A DNA stretch of 64,000 bases, from contig NZ_JAERRH010000026.1 of assembly GCF_016741855.1 (NCBI RefSeq), positions 1 to 64,000 on the forward strand, given 5' to 3'. The position numbers were made by a program, and so were the translations under genes. Below, one piece after another: positions 19,103 to 28,395 of the stretch. The number at the start of each line of letters is the position of its first letter. Within the stretch, counting starts at the first letter, position 1. This DNA comes from Streptomyces musisoli. Lineage in GTDB: Bacteria; Actinomycetota; Actinomycetes; Streptomycetales; Streptomycetaceae. Under the pieces are notes generated by a model. It did no database searches. It was given only the letters and a program-made list of their open reading frames with translations, and was not told the origin of the DNA.

Positions 19103-21061
19103 TCAGCCGGTGTGCACCCGCGGCCTGCGTGACCGGTTCGGCTCCGCCTCCCGCAGTACCTCGCGGGTGACCGGAGCCACCTCGCCCTGGCCGAAGAGGA
19201 AGAAGCGCAGGAAGTTGGCGAACGGACTGCCCTCGGTCCACTCGAAGTAGATGTGCGGGGTGCACCCGGTGACGTCACGGACGTGCAGCAGCAGCGCGGC
19301 GAGGGCGTTCGGGATGGAGGCGGACTCCAGTGTCAGCACCCGGTAGCGGCCGTGCAGCACCTCGCCGCGCACGGTCAGCCCCGCCTCGAACTCGGACGGG
19401 TCGGTGACGGTGACCTCGACGAAGACGAAGTCCTCCTGCTCGGGCATGTCGTTGTCGGCACGGATCTGCTCGACCTTGTCCCGGTACTCCGCCTTGTCCC
19501 GGTGGCCCGGCTCGTTGGCGATGAAGCGCATCTTCCGGCTGGCCATGTCCCGGACGAAACGTTCCGCCATCGGGTCGAGCGTCACGCTCGTCACGCGCAG
19601 CTCGAAGGCGCGGGCCAGCCGGGACAGCAGTGAGACCAGGATGATGCCCGCGATGAAGCAGGCACCGATCTTCACACCGTCCGGACGCTCGATGACGTTC
19701 ACGACGGTCGTGTAGAGGAAGACCGCCGCGATCGCACCGAACCCGATGGTCCAGCCCCGCTGGCCCGCCTTGCGCGCGGCGATCGTCACCGCGATCGCGG
19801 CCGAGCTGATCAGCACCAGCACACCGGTGGCGTAGGCGCCGCCCTGCTTGTCGACGTTGGCGTCGAAGATCCAGGTCACCAGGAAGGCGACCAGCGTGAA
19901 CACGATGACCATCGGGCGCACCGCGCGCGCCCAGTGCGGGGCCATGCCGTAGCGGGGCAGATAGCGCGGCATCAGGTTGAGCAGACCGGCCATGGCGGAG
20001 GCGCCGGCGAACCACAGGATGGCGATGGTCGAGACGTCGTACACCGTGCCGAAGGCGTTGCCGAGGTACTCGTGCGCGAGGTAGGCGAGCGCGCGGCCGT
20101 TGGCGGCGCCGCCCGGCTTGAACTCGTTCTCCGGGATCAGGAGCGTGGTGATGAAGCTGGTGGCGATCAGGAAGCAGCTCATGATCAGCGCGGCGGTGGT
20201 CAGGAGCTTCTTGGTGTCCCTGATCCGGCCGGCCGGCCGCTGCTCGCTGTCGCCCGGGTCGCCCTGGACGTGCGGCATGACGGCCACGCCGGTCTCGAAG
20301 CCGGAGAGACCGAGGGCGAGTTTCGGGAAGACGATCAGCGCGACGCCGATCATCACGAAGACGTTCCCGTGCTCCGTGACCAGGGCGCTGCTCCAGTCGG
20401 TGATCACGTGGCCGGCGGTGATGACGTGCCACAGGCCGGCGACCACGACCACGACGTTCAGGACCAGATAGATCCCGACCAGGGCGACCGCGACGCCGAT
20501 CGCCTCCAGGAAGCCCTTGAGGAACACCGCGCCGAGCAGGGCCACCAGGAACAGGGTGATCACCATCTGATGACCGTGCAGGGTGCCGGTCAGGTGCGGG
20601 TTCTCCACCAGGTGGGTGGAGGCGTCGGCCGCCGAGAGGGTGATGGTGATCAGGAAGTCGGTCGCCGCGAAGCCCAGCAGGGTGAGCACGAAGAGTTTGC
20701 CCTGCCAGAAGGACAGCAGCCGCTCCAGCATCGCGATGGAGCCCTCGCCGTGCGGGCTCTCCTCGGACACCCGGCGGTAGACCGGCAGGGCGCCGGCCAG
20801 GGTGACTATGACGAGCACGATCGTCGCGATCGGCGACAGCAGGCCGGCCGCCAGGGCCGCGATGCCGGGCTGGTAGCCGAGGGTGGAGAAGTAGTCGACA
20901 CCGGTCAGGCACATCACCCGCCACCAGCGCTGCCCCTGGTGCGGAGGCTCCGGCTCGGCGTGCGGTCCGGTGTGGCCACCGCCCTTGCCCATGTCGGACA
21001 GGCCCTCCAGCATCCAGGCGCGCAGGCGGCCGGTACTGGGAGGGCGCTCGGTCGTGGCCAT
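19103..21061 (-). CDS. APC-superfamily permease with C-terminal soluble domain
   Basis: 652 aa. About 12 hydrophobic segments occupy residues 50-460, beginning with MCLTGVDYFSTLGYQPGIAA, followed by an approximately 190-residue cytosolic domain. The N-terminal helix break and the ALPVYRRVSEESPHGEGSIA loop fit the amino acid-polyamine-organocation superfamily. Annotation of such proteins is usually amino acid permease. The large soluble C-terminal domain also recalls potassium importers of the KimA/KUP type, so the substrate is open. ATG 21061 has AGGAG upstream. Monocistronic as far as I can see. Confidence 0.75.
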   Translation of the reverse strand: MATTERPPSTGRLRAWMLEGLSDMGKGGGHTGPHAEPEPPHQGQRWWRVMCLTGVDYFSTLGYQPGIAALAAGLLSPIATIVLVIVTLAGALPVYRRVSEESPHGEGSIAMLERLLSFWQGKLFVLTLLGFAATDFLITITLSAADASTHLVENPHLTGTLHGHQMVITLFLVALLGAVFLKGFLEAIGVAVALVGIYLVLNVVVVVAGLWHVITAGHVITDWSSALVTEHGNVFVMIGVALIVFPKLALGLSGFETGVAVMPHVQGDPGDSEQRPAGRIRDTKKLLTTAALIMSCFLIATSFITTLLIPENEFKPGGAANGRALAYLAHEYLGNAFGTVYDVSTIAILWFAGASAMAGLLNLMPRYLPRYGMAPHWARAVRPMVIVFTLVAFLVTWIFDANVDKQGGAYATGVLVLISSAAIAVTIAARKAGQRGWTIGFGAIAAVFLYTTVVNVIERPDGVKIGACFIAGIILVSLLSRLARAFELRVTSVTLDPMAERFVRDMASRKMRFIANEPGHRDKAEYRDKVEQIRADNDMPEQEDFVFVEVTVTDPSEFEAGLTVRGEVLHGRYRVLTLESASIPNALAALLLHVRDVTGCTPHIYFEWTEGSPFANFLRFFLFGQGEVAPVTREVLREAEPNRSRRPRVHTG

Positions 21062-21495
21062 CGGCGTGCTCCTGACGTGCGGCTCAGCTCTTTCCAGCCA
21101 TCACGCGGACGGCGGCACCAGCGTAAGCAGAGCGTGACGCTCAGGCCCCCGGATCGGTGGGCGGGAGGCGTCAAACTTGCGTTAAGAATCGCCGGGGAGC
21201 GGAGAGACCGCACGAAGAAGGGGAGGCCGGGGCGGTTGGCCGGGGCCGGGACCGAACGGGTGAACCGGCGGGCGCGGGCCGGCACGGGAGGGTGACGGCC
21301 ACCGAGCGTCATGATCCCGACCCGGCTGCCGAGGGCGTCGCGCAGCACCGGACGCCGGCGTCGAGACCCCGGCCGGCCGCGGGTGCCTTGAGCGCGTCGG
21401 GCCGCGGGCTCCGGGACGGCGGTGGGCTCCGGGGGTGGTCCGGCCGGGTCGGCGGCCTCTATCGCGCCGCGCCACGGGCGCGCCGTCGGTGGGGC

Positions 21496-22026
21496 TCACA
21501 GGTCCCGGGTGTCGATGCGCAGGTGCCAGGTGTTGCGCCGGTGGACGGACAGCAGCTCGGACTGCAGCGGGGACGGCGGGACCGCCAGGACCGGGCAGAC
21601 CGCGTGGGCCAGGCAGTGCCGGGAGACGCGGCCCGAGAAGGCCCGCCGCAGCCCGCGCCGCCCCGCGCCCACGACGAGCAGGTCGTTCTCCCGGTCCGCG
21701 GTCGCCACCAGCGCCCGGCCCGGCGCGCCCTGCACCACGAGGGGCCGCATCGGCACCCCCGGCCCCTCCGCGTCGAAGATCTCCTCGAGCACCGAGGCCA
21801 GCCGCAGCTTGGCGAGCCGCTGCCACTCCTCGACCGGCAGGCCGGCGGCGGGGGAGCGGCGCACGGCGGAGTCACCGCCCGGCGGCTCCCAGGCCAGCAC
21901 CGGCCACAGCTCCGCGCCCAGTCGGCGGGCGAGCGCGGTGGCCCGTCGCAGAGCCGTGACGCTGCCCAGTGAGCCGCTCACGCCGACCACCACTCGTGTG
22001 ATCGTCGAGACGTCGTATCCGGACAT
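21496..22026 (-). CDS. Universal stress protein (UspA family)
   Basis: 176 aa, one UspA domain. The start RVVVGVSGSLGSVTALRRA is the beta1 nucleotide-loop region, and GAGRRGLRRAFSGRVSRHCLAHAVCPVLAV corresponds to the G-x2-G-x9-G-S/T ATP-binding motif, with Ser in the SGRVSRH segment. A 20-residue tail follows. ATG 22026 was chosen because GGAG is 5 nt upstream; the longer open frame has no other support. Such proteins are ATP-binding stress factors, often under redox or dormancy control in actinobacteria. Confidence 0.85.
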   Translation of the reverse strand: MSGYDVSTITRVVVGVSGSLGSVTALRRATALARRLGAELWPVLAWEPPGGDSAVRRSPAAGLPVEEWQRLAKLRLASVLEEIFDAEGPGVPMRPLVVQGAPGRALVATADRENDLLVVGAGRRGLRRAFSGRVSRHCLAHAVCPVLAVPPSPLQSELLSVHRRNTWHLRIDTRDL

Positions 22027-22456
22027 GTCTCCACCGTTCCGCACGGGCGCTGGCAGGATGACGCCCGCGGCGCGCCCGAGTGAGGACCTCCCTTCCTCCA
22101 TCCCACTCCCACACCGGCGATCCGACCAGCCGGACGGCCCGCGCAGTCTGGGAAGACCTCTTCCCGCGCCGGGGATGACGGCGGTCGCCACAGCTCCGCG
22201 TGCTCGCCCCTGGACGCGCTCGAATGTTTCGGTGACGTTCGCGGATACCGGCCTGTAGCGCCTTCGGGTTCTTCCGGAGGGTGCTGCTGCCCATGGCCCG
22301 GCCGACGCTCGGCACCGTCTCGGTCTCGCGGTGGTCACCTCCGAGGCACGTCCGCGACTCGGCGGCACCCGCGTGGCCGCAGCCGGTCCCCGGCGCGCGT
22401 CGGGGCCGGTGCGCACGGGTGCGTGCGGCCGGCCCCGTAGGGTCACTGTGCCGTGC
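22027..22456. other. Intergenic stretch, no gene seen
   Basis: About 430 bp between the universal stress protein gene and the DUF5999 gene. Frames remain open because of the GC bias, but none has a convincing start, codon pattern or recognisable product. It should contain the stress-protein promoter; I cannot place it. No strong hairpin was found. Confidence 0.5.
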
Positions 22457-22693
22457 TCAGGCGGCGGTCATCACCTGACCCGCACCCAGCGGGCGGTGCG
22501 GGGCGATGATGCGGCCGTCGGGCAGCAGCTCGCCGGTGTCCTCGAAGAGCAGGACACCGTTGCACAGCAGGCTCCATCCCTGTTCCGGGTGGTGCGCCAC
22601 GAGACGGGCGGACTCCCGGTCGGCGGATTCGGCTGTCGGGCACGGCGGCTGGTGCTGGCACATGGGCGGGATCTTTCGGTCTGTTGTGATCAT
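22457..22693 (-). CDS. DUF5999 family small protein
   Basis: 78 aa. The composition and order MCQHQPPCP, LVAHHPEQGWSLLCNGVLLFEDTGELLP and the C-terminal PHRP match a small actinobacterial family (DUF5999) of unknown function. Three Cys residues in CQHQPPC and LLCNG could bind metal, but this is a guess. The ATG at 22693 is preceded by GGGGGAC. Confidence 0.7.
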   Translation of the reverse strand: MITTDRKIPPMCQHQPPCPTAESADRESARLVAHHPEQGWSLLCNGVLLFEDTGELLPDGRIIAPHRPLGAGQVMTAA

Positions 22694-22952
22694 GTCCGTC
22701 CCCCGTGATGAAGAGTCGGTCTGAAACCAGTGTTGTCCTCTGGGAGTCATTCCGCAGGGATTTCACAGCACCGCTTCTCACAGGTTCATGACGCGTCACC
22801 CGCCCGGACGGTTCACTCCAACTGCACTGTCACTTCGGATGGTTCGCTCTGGTCGGATAGGACTAGTCCGGACGGCAGGGCGACGGCAAAGTGACGAAGA
22901 GTCGGTCGTACCCCGCTTCCCGTCCGGGCAGCGGGGTACGCGGGCACACGGG

Positions 22953-23552
22953 TCAGGCGGGAGAGCCGAGCACCGGCGAGCCGAGCAGGGGAAGAGGAGT
23001 CGCCCGATGGGTCAGCACCGGAAGCAACTCGGCGACGCGGAACGGGCGGTGCGCCGGGATGCCGGGCGGGGCGGGCGCCAGCGGGACGAGCAGGTCGGTG
23101 GCGGCCGGATGGCCCTCGGCACCGTCGCCGGAGCAGTCCCCGTGCAGCCACAGGGTGAGCATGTACAGGCCGGGCACGGACAGCAGTCGCGCCTGGTACG
23201 GCTGTGGCAGCGCCTCCGCCTGCTGAAGCGCGCGCTCGGTGGAGGCGACGTACGGGCCCTCGAAGAAGTGCGAGAAGGCCCAGCCGTCGGGGGTGAGCAT
23301 GGTCTCGGCCGCCGCCACGGCACGGTCGCCGCACCGGATCAGGAAACGCCAGCCGGCCAGCCGGGTGGAGGACAGGCCTTGTGCGGTGATCCGGTCCAGC
23401 ACGTGGACGGGGAGCGGGAGTTCCGGTGTCGCGGGCCCCTGCACGGCGCGCAGGGAGGGGGTTCGGGCCTCACGGACCGCGGTGGGGGAGCCGAGGGCGG
23501 TGAGGACGGAGCGCAGGGCAGGCGCGGGGGCAGGGGGTACGTGCAGCGGCAT
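22953..23552 (-). CDS. Hypothetical protein
   Basis: 199 aa, not recognised. A Pro/Ala-rich start is followed by a folded-looking middle (WRFLIRCGDRAVAAAETML, DGWAFSHFFEGPYVASTERA and VPGLYMLTLWLHGD), without membrane segments or a signal peptide. Codon use and base bias match the neighbours, so it is probably a real gene. It stands alone on this strand, divergent from the GCS2-family ligase with a 570-bp intergenic region between. Confidence 0.62.
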   Translation of the reverse strand: MPLHVPPAPAPALRSVLTALGSPTAVREARTPSLRAVQGPATPELPLPVHVLDRITAQGLSSTRLAGWRFLIRCGDRAVAAAETMLTPDGWAFSHFFEGPYVASTERALQQAEALPQPYQARLLSVPGLYMLTLWLHGDCSGDGAEGHPAATDLLVPLAPAPPGIPAHRPFRVAELLPVLTHRATPLPLLGSPVLGSPA

Positions 23553-24121
23553 GTGGGTCGCCTCTCATTCGACAGGCGCGGCGGCGCGAGGAGGGGTGGG
23601 GCGGACGGCGCTGTCTGCTCACGGAAGGCCGGAGAGGTGGGGGCCCAGGTCGGTGTGAACGAGGGTGCGGCTCGGTCAGTCGCCCGTCAACCGGGGCGAC
23701 AGGAACTCCGCGGAAACCAGGACCGGGTGTGTCACCTTGTGCCTTGTGGACGGAGTTTATACGACGTGTGTTCGGCCGATGTTCCGGCTATCCGATTCCG
23801 CTTGATCCGGCAAGGCCGAATTGGGTCGACGATTTGCGGAACTCATCCCGATTTCCGGGCCGCGCCCCGTGTCTGACCTCGCAATACGCGCCGGTAACGG
23901 TCGGCCGAATGTCGTCGGCGTTTTTCACGAGGCGTTCGGGGCACCCGGAGGTGCAAGCTGCGGCATGCCTCGTGAATGTGCCGCCGGGAACATTCCGACA
24001 GAGTAGCGGGCGGCGGCCCCGCGCGGGACGTTATCGATCGCTTCGGCTGGGCATCATCCCACCTGACCCGGGAGCCCGGCGGCCGGATCGACGGCCCGCC
24101 CATCCGAGGAGGGACACTTCG
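23553..24121. other. Long divergent intergenic region with nested inverted repeats
   Basis: 570 bp between divergent genes, clearly less GC-rich than its surroundings from 23740 to 24010. A 10-bp inverted repeat TTCACGAGGC (23924-23933) / GCCTCGTGAA (23967-23976) encloses the small hairpin GCACC-CGGA-GGTGC (23941-23954). This may be a structured leader RNA or an operator for the ligase gene. No protein-coding content was recognised. Confidence 0.5.
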
Positions 24122-25639
24122 ATGGGGGAGAAGGTGGTGGCGGGGCAGTTCGACCTGTCCGATCGCCAGCGCTACCGCGAAAAGCTCCAGAAGTGCCTGA
24201 CGGGACTGGAGCAGCTGCTGCGCGAGAAGCGATTCGACCGACCCAAGAACCTCATGGGAGTCGAGATCGAACTGAATCTCGCGGGGCACGACGGCATGCC
24301 GAAAATGTTGAACGGGCAGGTACTGGAGCGCATCGCGAGTCGCGATTTCCAGACAGAACTCGCCATGTTCAACCTGGAAGTCAACATCGCTCCACATCGA
24401 TTGGGCGGCCGGGTATTCGACCGGCTCGCCGAGGAACTGCGCATCTCGCTCGCCTACGCCGACCGGAAGGCCGGAGAGGTGGACGCGGGCATCGTGATGA
24501 TCGGCATCCTGCCCACCCTCGACCGGGACGACCTGGTCTCCTCCAACCTCTCCGAGGTCGACCGCTACACCCTCCTCAACGACCAGATCGTCGCCGCCCG
24601 CGGCGAGGACTTCCGGCTCGACATCGAGGGGGCGGAACACCTCGTCTGCACATCCAAATCGATCGTCCCCGAGGCCGCGTGCACCTCGGTGCAGCTCCAT
24701 CTCCAGGTCACCCCGGCACGGTTCGCGGACGTGTGGAACGCGGCCCAGGTGGCCTGCGCCCCGCAGATCGCCGTCGGCGCCAACTCTCCGTTCCTCTTCG
24801 GTCACGAGCTGTGGCGCGAGTCCCGGCCCCCGCTCTTCCTCCAGTCCACCGACACCCGGCCGCCCGAACTCCAGGCACAGGGAGTCCGGCCCCGCACCTG
24901 GTTCGGCGAGCGGTGGATCACCTCCGCCTACGACCTGTTCGAGGAGAACCTGCGCTACTTCCCGGCGCTGCTCCCGATCTGCGACGAGGAGGAGCCGCTG
25001 GAGGTCATCGAGGCCGGCGGGGTGCCCCGGCTCGCCGAACTCGTCCTGCACAACGGCACGATCTACCGCTGGAACCGGCCGGTGTACGGCATCGCGGACG
25101 GCGTCCCGCACCTCAGGGTGGAGAACCGGGTGCTGCCGGCCGGGCCGACCATCACCGACGTGATCGCCAACGCGGCCTTCTACTACGGGGTCGTCCGGGC
25201 CCTCGCCGAGGACTCCCGGCCGCTGTGGACGCGGATGCCGTTCGCCGCGGCCGAGGCGAACTTCGACGCGGCGTGCCGGCACGGCATCGACGCGCGCTTC
25301 GTCTGGCCGCGGCGGGGACGGTACGGCGGCACGGGCGAGATCGACGCCGTCACGCTGATCCGTGACGAGCTGCTGCCGCTCGCCTCCGCGGGGCTGGACG
25401 CGTGGGGTGTGGAGCCCGCCGACCGCGACCTCTATCTCGGTGTGATCGAGGAACGCTGCCGACGCCGGGTCAACGGGGCGTCCTGGCAGGCGGCCACCTT
25501 CCACCGGGCGCTGGAGCAGGGAATGTCCCGCGAGGCGGCCCTGGCGGCGACGACCCGCCGGTACGCCGAACTGATGCATGTCGGGGAACCGGTGCACACA
25601 TGGCCGGTGGGGTTGCCGACGGCCGTACCGCTCGGCTGA
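24122..25639 (+). CDS. Glutamate-cysteine ligase family (GCS2-type) ATP-dependent carboxylate-amine ligase
   Basis: 505 aa. The strand bearing the metal-binding Glu is seen in NLMGVEIELNLAGHDGMPKM, and NLEVNIAP, AVGANSPFLFGHELW and VENRVLPAGPTITDVIAN fit the GCS2 family. Members join glutamate to an amine; in Streptomyces, where mycothiol replaces glutathione, the actual product of this paralogue is uncertain. ATG 24122 has GAGGAGGGA upstream, which decides against the long N-terminal extension. The gene appears to be monocistronic with a long leader. Confidence 0.8.
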   Translation: MGEKVVAGQFDLSDRQRYREKLQKCLTGLEQLLREKRFDRPKNLMGVEIELNLAGHDGMPKMLNGQVLERIASRDFQTELAMFNLEVNIAPHRLGGRVFDRLAEELRISLAYADRKAGEVDAGIVMIGILPTLDRDDLVSSNLSEVDRYTLLNDQIVAARGEDFRLDIEGAEHLVCTSKSIVPEAACTSVQLHLQVTPARFADVWNAAQVACAPQIAVGANSPFLFGHELWRESRPPLFLQSTDTRPPELQAQGVRPRTWFGERWITSAYDLFEENLRYFPALLPICDEEEPLEVIEAGGVPRLAELVLHNGTIYRWNRPVYGIADGVPHLRVENRVLPAGPTITDVIANAAFYYGVVRALAEDSRPLWTRMPFAAAEANFDAACRHGIDARFVWPRRGRYGGTGEIDAVTLIRDELLPLASAGLDAWGVEPADRDLYLGVIEERCRRRVNGASWQAATFHRALEQGMSREAALAATTRRYAELMHVGEPVHTWPVGLPTAVPLG

Positions 25640-25774
25640 GGGCCGGACCCGCGATGCCGCGGTGAGGCCGCCGGGGGCGGTGCGGTTCGGGGTGTGCGGT
25701 GTCCCGGGATCGGCTTCTGCGATCCTTGCCAGGCGAAGGTGGGCCAGGGGCCCGTGAGCCGGCAGGAGGCAGGG

Positions 25775-26575
25775 GTGCAGGTGGAGGCTGACGCGGTGGC
25801 CGATTCCTCGGCGCGGGGGCGCGACCCGCGGCGGATCCTGCGGGACGAGACGCTCCTCGTCCTCGGGCTCTCGCTCGGGGCGAGCGGCGTGTCCGCACTG
25901 ATCAGCTTCATCGGCTCGGTCACCAAGCCGGGCGGCCTCAAGGACCAGGCGGCCACCCTCAACGCCTCGGCCGCACCGGGCCGCCCCTGGCTGGACCTGG
26001 CGTGGCAGCTCTTCGGCATCGCCTCCGCGCTGATCCCGGTGGCGCTCGTCGCCCATCTGCTGCTGCGCGAGGGCACGAGCCTGCGCGCCCTCGGCTTCGA
26101 CCGCACCCGGCCCTGGCCCGACCTGGCCCGCGGCGCCGGGATCGCGGCCGTGATCGGCAGCACCGGCATCGCCTTCTACCTGGCCGCCCGCGGCCTCGGC
26201 TTCAACCTCACGGTCGTCCCCGAGGCCCTGCCGGACGTGTGGTGGAAGTACCCGGTGCTGATCCTCTCCGCGCTGCAGAACGCGATCCTCGAAGAGGTCA
26301 TCGTCGTCGGCTATCTGCTGCGCAGGCTCGGCCAGTTGGGCTGGACCCCGGGGACCGCGCTGGTGGCCAGCGCGGTCCTGCGCGGCTCGTACCACCTCTA
26401 CCAGGGCATCGGCGGCTTCCTCGGCAACATGGTCATGGGCGTGGTGTTCGTCCTGCTGTACCGCCGCTGGGGCCGGGTCGGCCCGCTGGTCGTCGCGCAC
26501 TCCCTGCTCGACATCGGCGCGTTCGTCGGATACGCCCTCCTCGCGGGCAAGGTGGGCTGGCTGCCGACGGCCTGA
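25775..26575 (+). CDS. CPBP-family intramembrane glutamic endopeptidase
   Basis: About 266 aa, roughly seven membrane segments. The CAAX-protease/bacteriocin-processing (ABI) motifs are present: EEVIVVGYLLRRL (paired Glu and following residues), an Arg/His-containing second motif in VLRGSYHLYQGIGG, and the third motif VVAHSLLDIG. These provide the presumed catalytic Glu and His residues. Substrate unknown. GTG 25775 is chosen because AGGAGG is 5 nt upstream; GTG 25754 is an alternative. It converges on the PhzF gene with only 7 bp between. Confidence 0.85.
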   Translation: MQVEADAVADSSARGRDPRRILRDETLLVLGLSLGASGVSALISFIGSVTKPGGLKDQAATLNASAAPGRPWLDLAWQLFGIASALIPVALVAHLLLREGTSLRALGFDRTRPWPDLARGAGIAAVIGSTGIAFYLAARGLGFNLTVVPEALPDVWWKYPVLILSALQNAILEEVIVVGYLLRRLGQLGWTPGTALVASAVLRGSYHLYQGIGGFLGNMVMGVVFVLLYRRWGRVGPLVVAHSLLDIGAFVGYALLAGKVGWLPTA

Positions 26576-26582
26576 CGAGCCC

Positions 26583-27395
26583 TCAGGCGTGCAGTTCGCC
26601 CTCGATGACCGTCACCGCGCGGCCGGTGAGCAGGGTGCGCTCGCCGCGCAGGCCGGTACGGACCAGTCCGGTGCGCCGGGAGGCCTGTAGCCCGGTGAGG
26701 TCGTCGCGGCCGAGGCGGGATGACCAGTGCGGGGCGAGCGCGGTGTGGGCGCTGCCGGTCACCGGGTCCTCGTCGATCCCGACGTTCGGGAAGAAGCAGC
26801 GGGAGACGTAGTCGTAGCCGCGGGCGGGGTCCTCGGCGCGGGCGGTGGCGATGATGCCGCGCGAGGAGTACGCGCCGAGGGCCTTGAGGTCGGGGGAGAG
26901 GCCGAGGACGGTCTTCTCGTCGGCCAGCTCCACCAGCAGGTCGCCGACGTTCGGACCGGTGTCGAACGCGGCGGCCGGCTCCGCGCCGAGCGCCTCGGCG
27001 ACCCCGGCCGGGGTCTCGACCGGGGTGAGCGGGGCGGTCGGGAAGTCGAGGGTGATCGAGCCGTCCGCGGCGGGCGTGGCGATCAGCACGCCGCTGCGGG
27101 TGGCGAACCGCACCGGACCCGCGTGGGCCCCGGTGGCGTGCAGGACGTGGGCGGTCGCGAGCGTGGCGTGCCCGCACATGGCGACCTCGGCGACGGGCGT
27201 GAACCAGCGCAGCGCCCAGTCCGCCTCACCGCCGTCGGGCAGCCGGTGCGCGTACGCCGTCTCGGCGTGGTTGACCTCCATGGCGACGTTCTGGAGCCAG
27301 TCGTCGTCCGGGAAGACGTCGTCCAGGAGCAGGACTCCGGCCGGGTTGCCGGCGAAGGGGCGGTCGGTGAAGGCGTCCACGATTCGAATGCGCAT
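26583..27395 (-). CDS. PhzF family isomerase-like protein
   Basis: 270 aa. The N terminus IVDAFTDRPFAGNPAGVLLL is diagnostic of the PhzF/diaminopimelate-epimerase fold. The catalytic Glu of PhzF is in HAETAYAH, and the second half repeats the fold with RCFFPNVGIDEDPVTGSAH. No phenazine genes are nearby, so the substrate is probably a different small molecule. ATG start at 27395. The adjacent membrane-protein gene lies 45 bp upstream on the same strand and may share a transcript. Confidence 0.87.
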   Translation of the reverse strand: MRIRIVDAFTDRPFAGNPAGVLLLDDVFPDDDWLQNVAMEVNHAETAYAHRLPDGGEADWALRWFTPVAEVAMCGHATLATAHVLHATGAHAGPVRFATRSGVLIATPAADGSITLDFPTAPLTPVETPAGVAEALGAEPAAAFDTGPNVGDLLVELADEKTVLGLSPDLKALGAYSSRGIIATARAEDPARGYDYVSRCFFPNVGIDEDPVTGSAHTALAPHWSSRLGRDDLTGLQASRRTGLVRTGLRGERTLLTGRAVTVIEGELHA

Positions 27396-27440
27396 GGTGC
27401 CGACGCTAGCGGCTGCGACGACTCGCGGACCAAGGCCAAT

Positions 27441-27875
27441 TCACGAGTGCCGGACCGTTTCCCGCCCGGCCGCCGCACGCGTGCGCAGCCACGGGGCGAG
27501 CTGGGCGATGCCGAACGACACCTCCAGGACGAGGAACGGCCACAGCACGGCCGGCCCGCCGTGGGCCAGCGCGTACGCCTGCCACAGGGCGAACAGCACG
27601 CGCGCGGCGCCGTCGAGGAGACCGTGCAGCGGCAGCGGCCGTACGACCCGCAGGACGGACCAGACCACCACGACCGAGCCCATCAGGTTGGCGTACAGGG
27701 TCTGCATCGGGGTGAGCCCGGGCATCGCGCCGAGGCCGGTCGCGTCGCCCGCGGCGGACAGCAGGTCGTGCACCAGCGCGTACGTCCAGGGTGTGGCGAA
27801 GCCGGCCGTGACGATCAGGTCGTACCAGCCGCTGGCGCGGACGAGGCGGGTGTAGGCGGGGTGGGCGGGGTTCAT
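27441..27875 (-). CDS. Hypothetical membrane protein under a MerR-type promoter
   Basis: 144 aa with four hydrophobic segments (for example YDLIVTAGFATPWTYALVHDLL and LYANLMGSVVVVWSVLRVV). Not assigned to a known function. Divergent from the MerR regulator, and its promoter has the long-spacer dyad arrangement typical of MerR-activated genes, so it is likely the regulator's target. ATG 27875 is preceded by GGAGGAG. Confidence 0.72.
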   Translation of the reverse strand: MNPAHPAYTRLVRASGWYDLIVTAGFATPWTYALVHDLLSAAGDATGLGAMPGLTPMQTLYANLMGSVVVVWSVLRVVRPLPLHGLLDGAARVLFALWQAYALAHGGPAVLWPFLVLEVSFGIAQLAPWLRTRAAAGRETVRHS

Positions 27876-27911
27876 CGGGGCTCCTCCGAAGGGCTCGCTC
27901 GGGCGCCGCCC

Positions 27912-27943
27912 ACGCTAGACAGCGGAGTACGCTCCAAGGTCAA
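27912..27943 (-). promoter_or_regulatory. MerR-type promoter with a dyad in the spacer
   Basis: Read on the minus strand: TTGACC (-35, 27943-27938), then a spacer of 18-20 bp containing GGAGCGTACTCC (27935-27924), then a -10 in CTAGCG/TCTAGC (27919-27912). The GGAG/CTCC dyad between -35 and -10 is the classic MerR-family operator position. It drives the membrane-protein gene and may also affect the divergent regulator. Confidence 0.65.
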
Positions 27944-27966
27944 GTCGACCGAGCGGTGGGGGAGTC

Positions 27967-28317
27967 GTGCGCATCGGAGAACTGGCCGTACGTACCGGAG
28001 TGTCCAAGGACGCCCTGCGCTTCTACGAGAAGATCGGCCTCATCGAGGGCGACCGGCTGCCCAACGGCTACCGTGACTTCCCGCCGGAGACGGTGCCCTG
28101 GCTCCAGTACGTGCGTACGGCGCAGACGCTCGGGTTCACCCTCGCCGAGATCGCCCGGCACGGCGCGGAACTGAAGGAGGCACCGGACAGCGCCGAGGCC
28201 CTGTCCGCGCTGTTCGAGGACAAGATCCGGGTCGTGGACGCGCGCATGGCCGAGCTGGCGGCACTCCGCGCGGAACTCACCGGCCGCGTCGGCACCGGCT
28301 GCCCGCTGCGGGCGTGA
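27967..28317 (+). CDS. MerR family transcriptional regulator
   Basis: 116 aa. The N-terminal winged helix reads MRIGELAVRTGVSKDALRFYEKIGLI, followed by GYRDFPPETVPWLQYVRTAQTLGFTLAEI and a dimerisation helix. Only one Cys (GCPLRA, near the C terminus) is present, so it is not a typical CueR/ZntR metal sensor. The effector is unknown. GTG 27967 begins the domain. Divergent from the membrane-protein gene whose promoter carries a MerR-type dyad. Confidence 0.85.
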   Translation: MRIGELAVRTGVSKDALRFYEKIGLIEGDRLPNGYRDFPPETVPWLQYVRTAQTLGFTLAEIARHGAELKEAPDSAEALSALFEDKIRVVDARMAELAALRAELTGRVGTGCPLRA

Positions 28318-28395
28318 ACCGTACGGTGGAACGGGCGGCCCGTTCCGAGGGGACACCGGCACCGGCGAGAGCCGGCTTCATCGAGCTGTAGAGGG

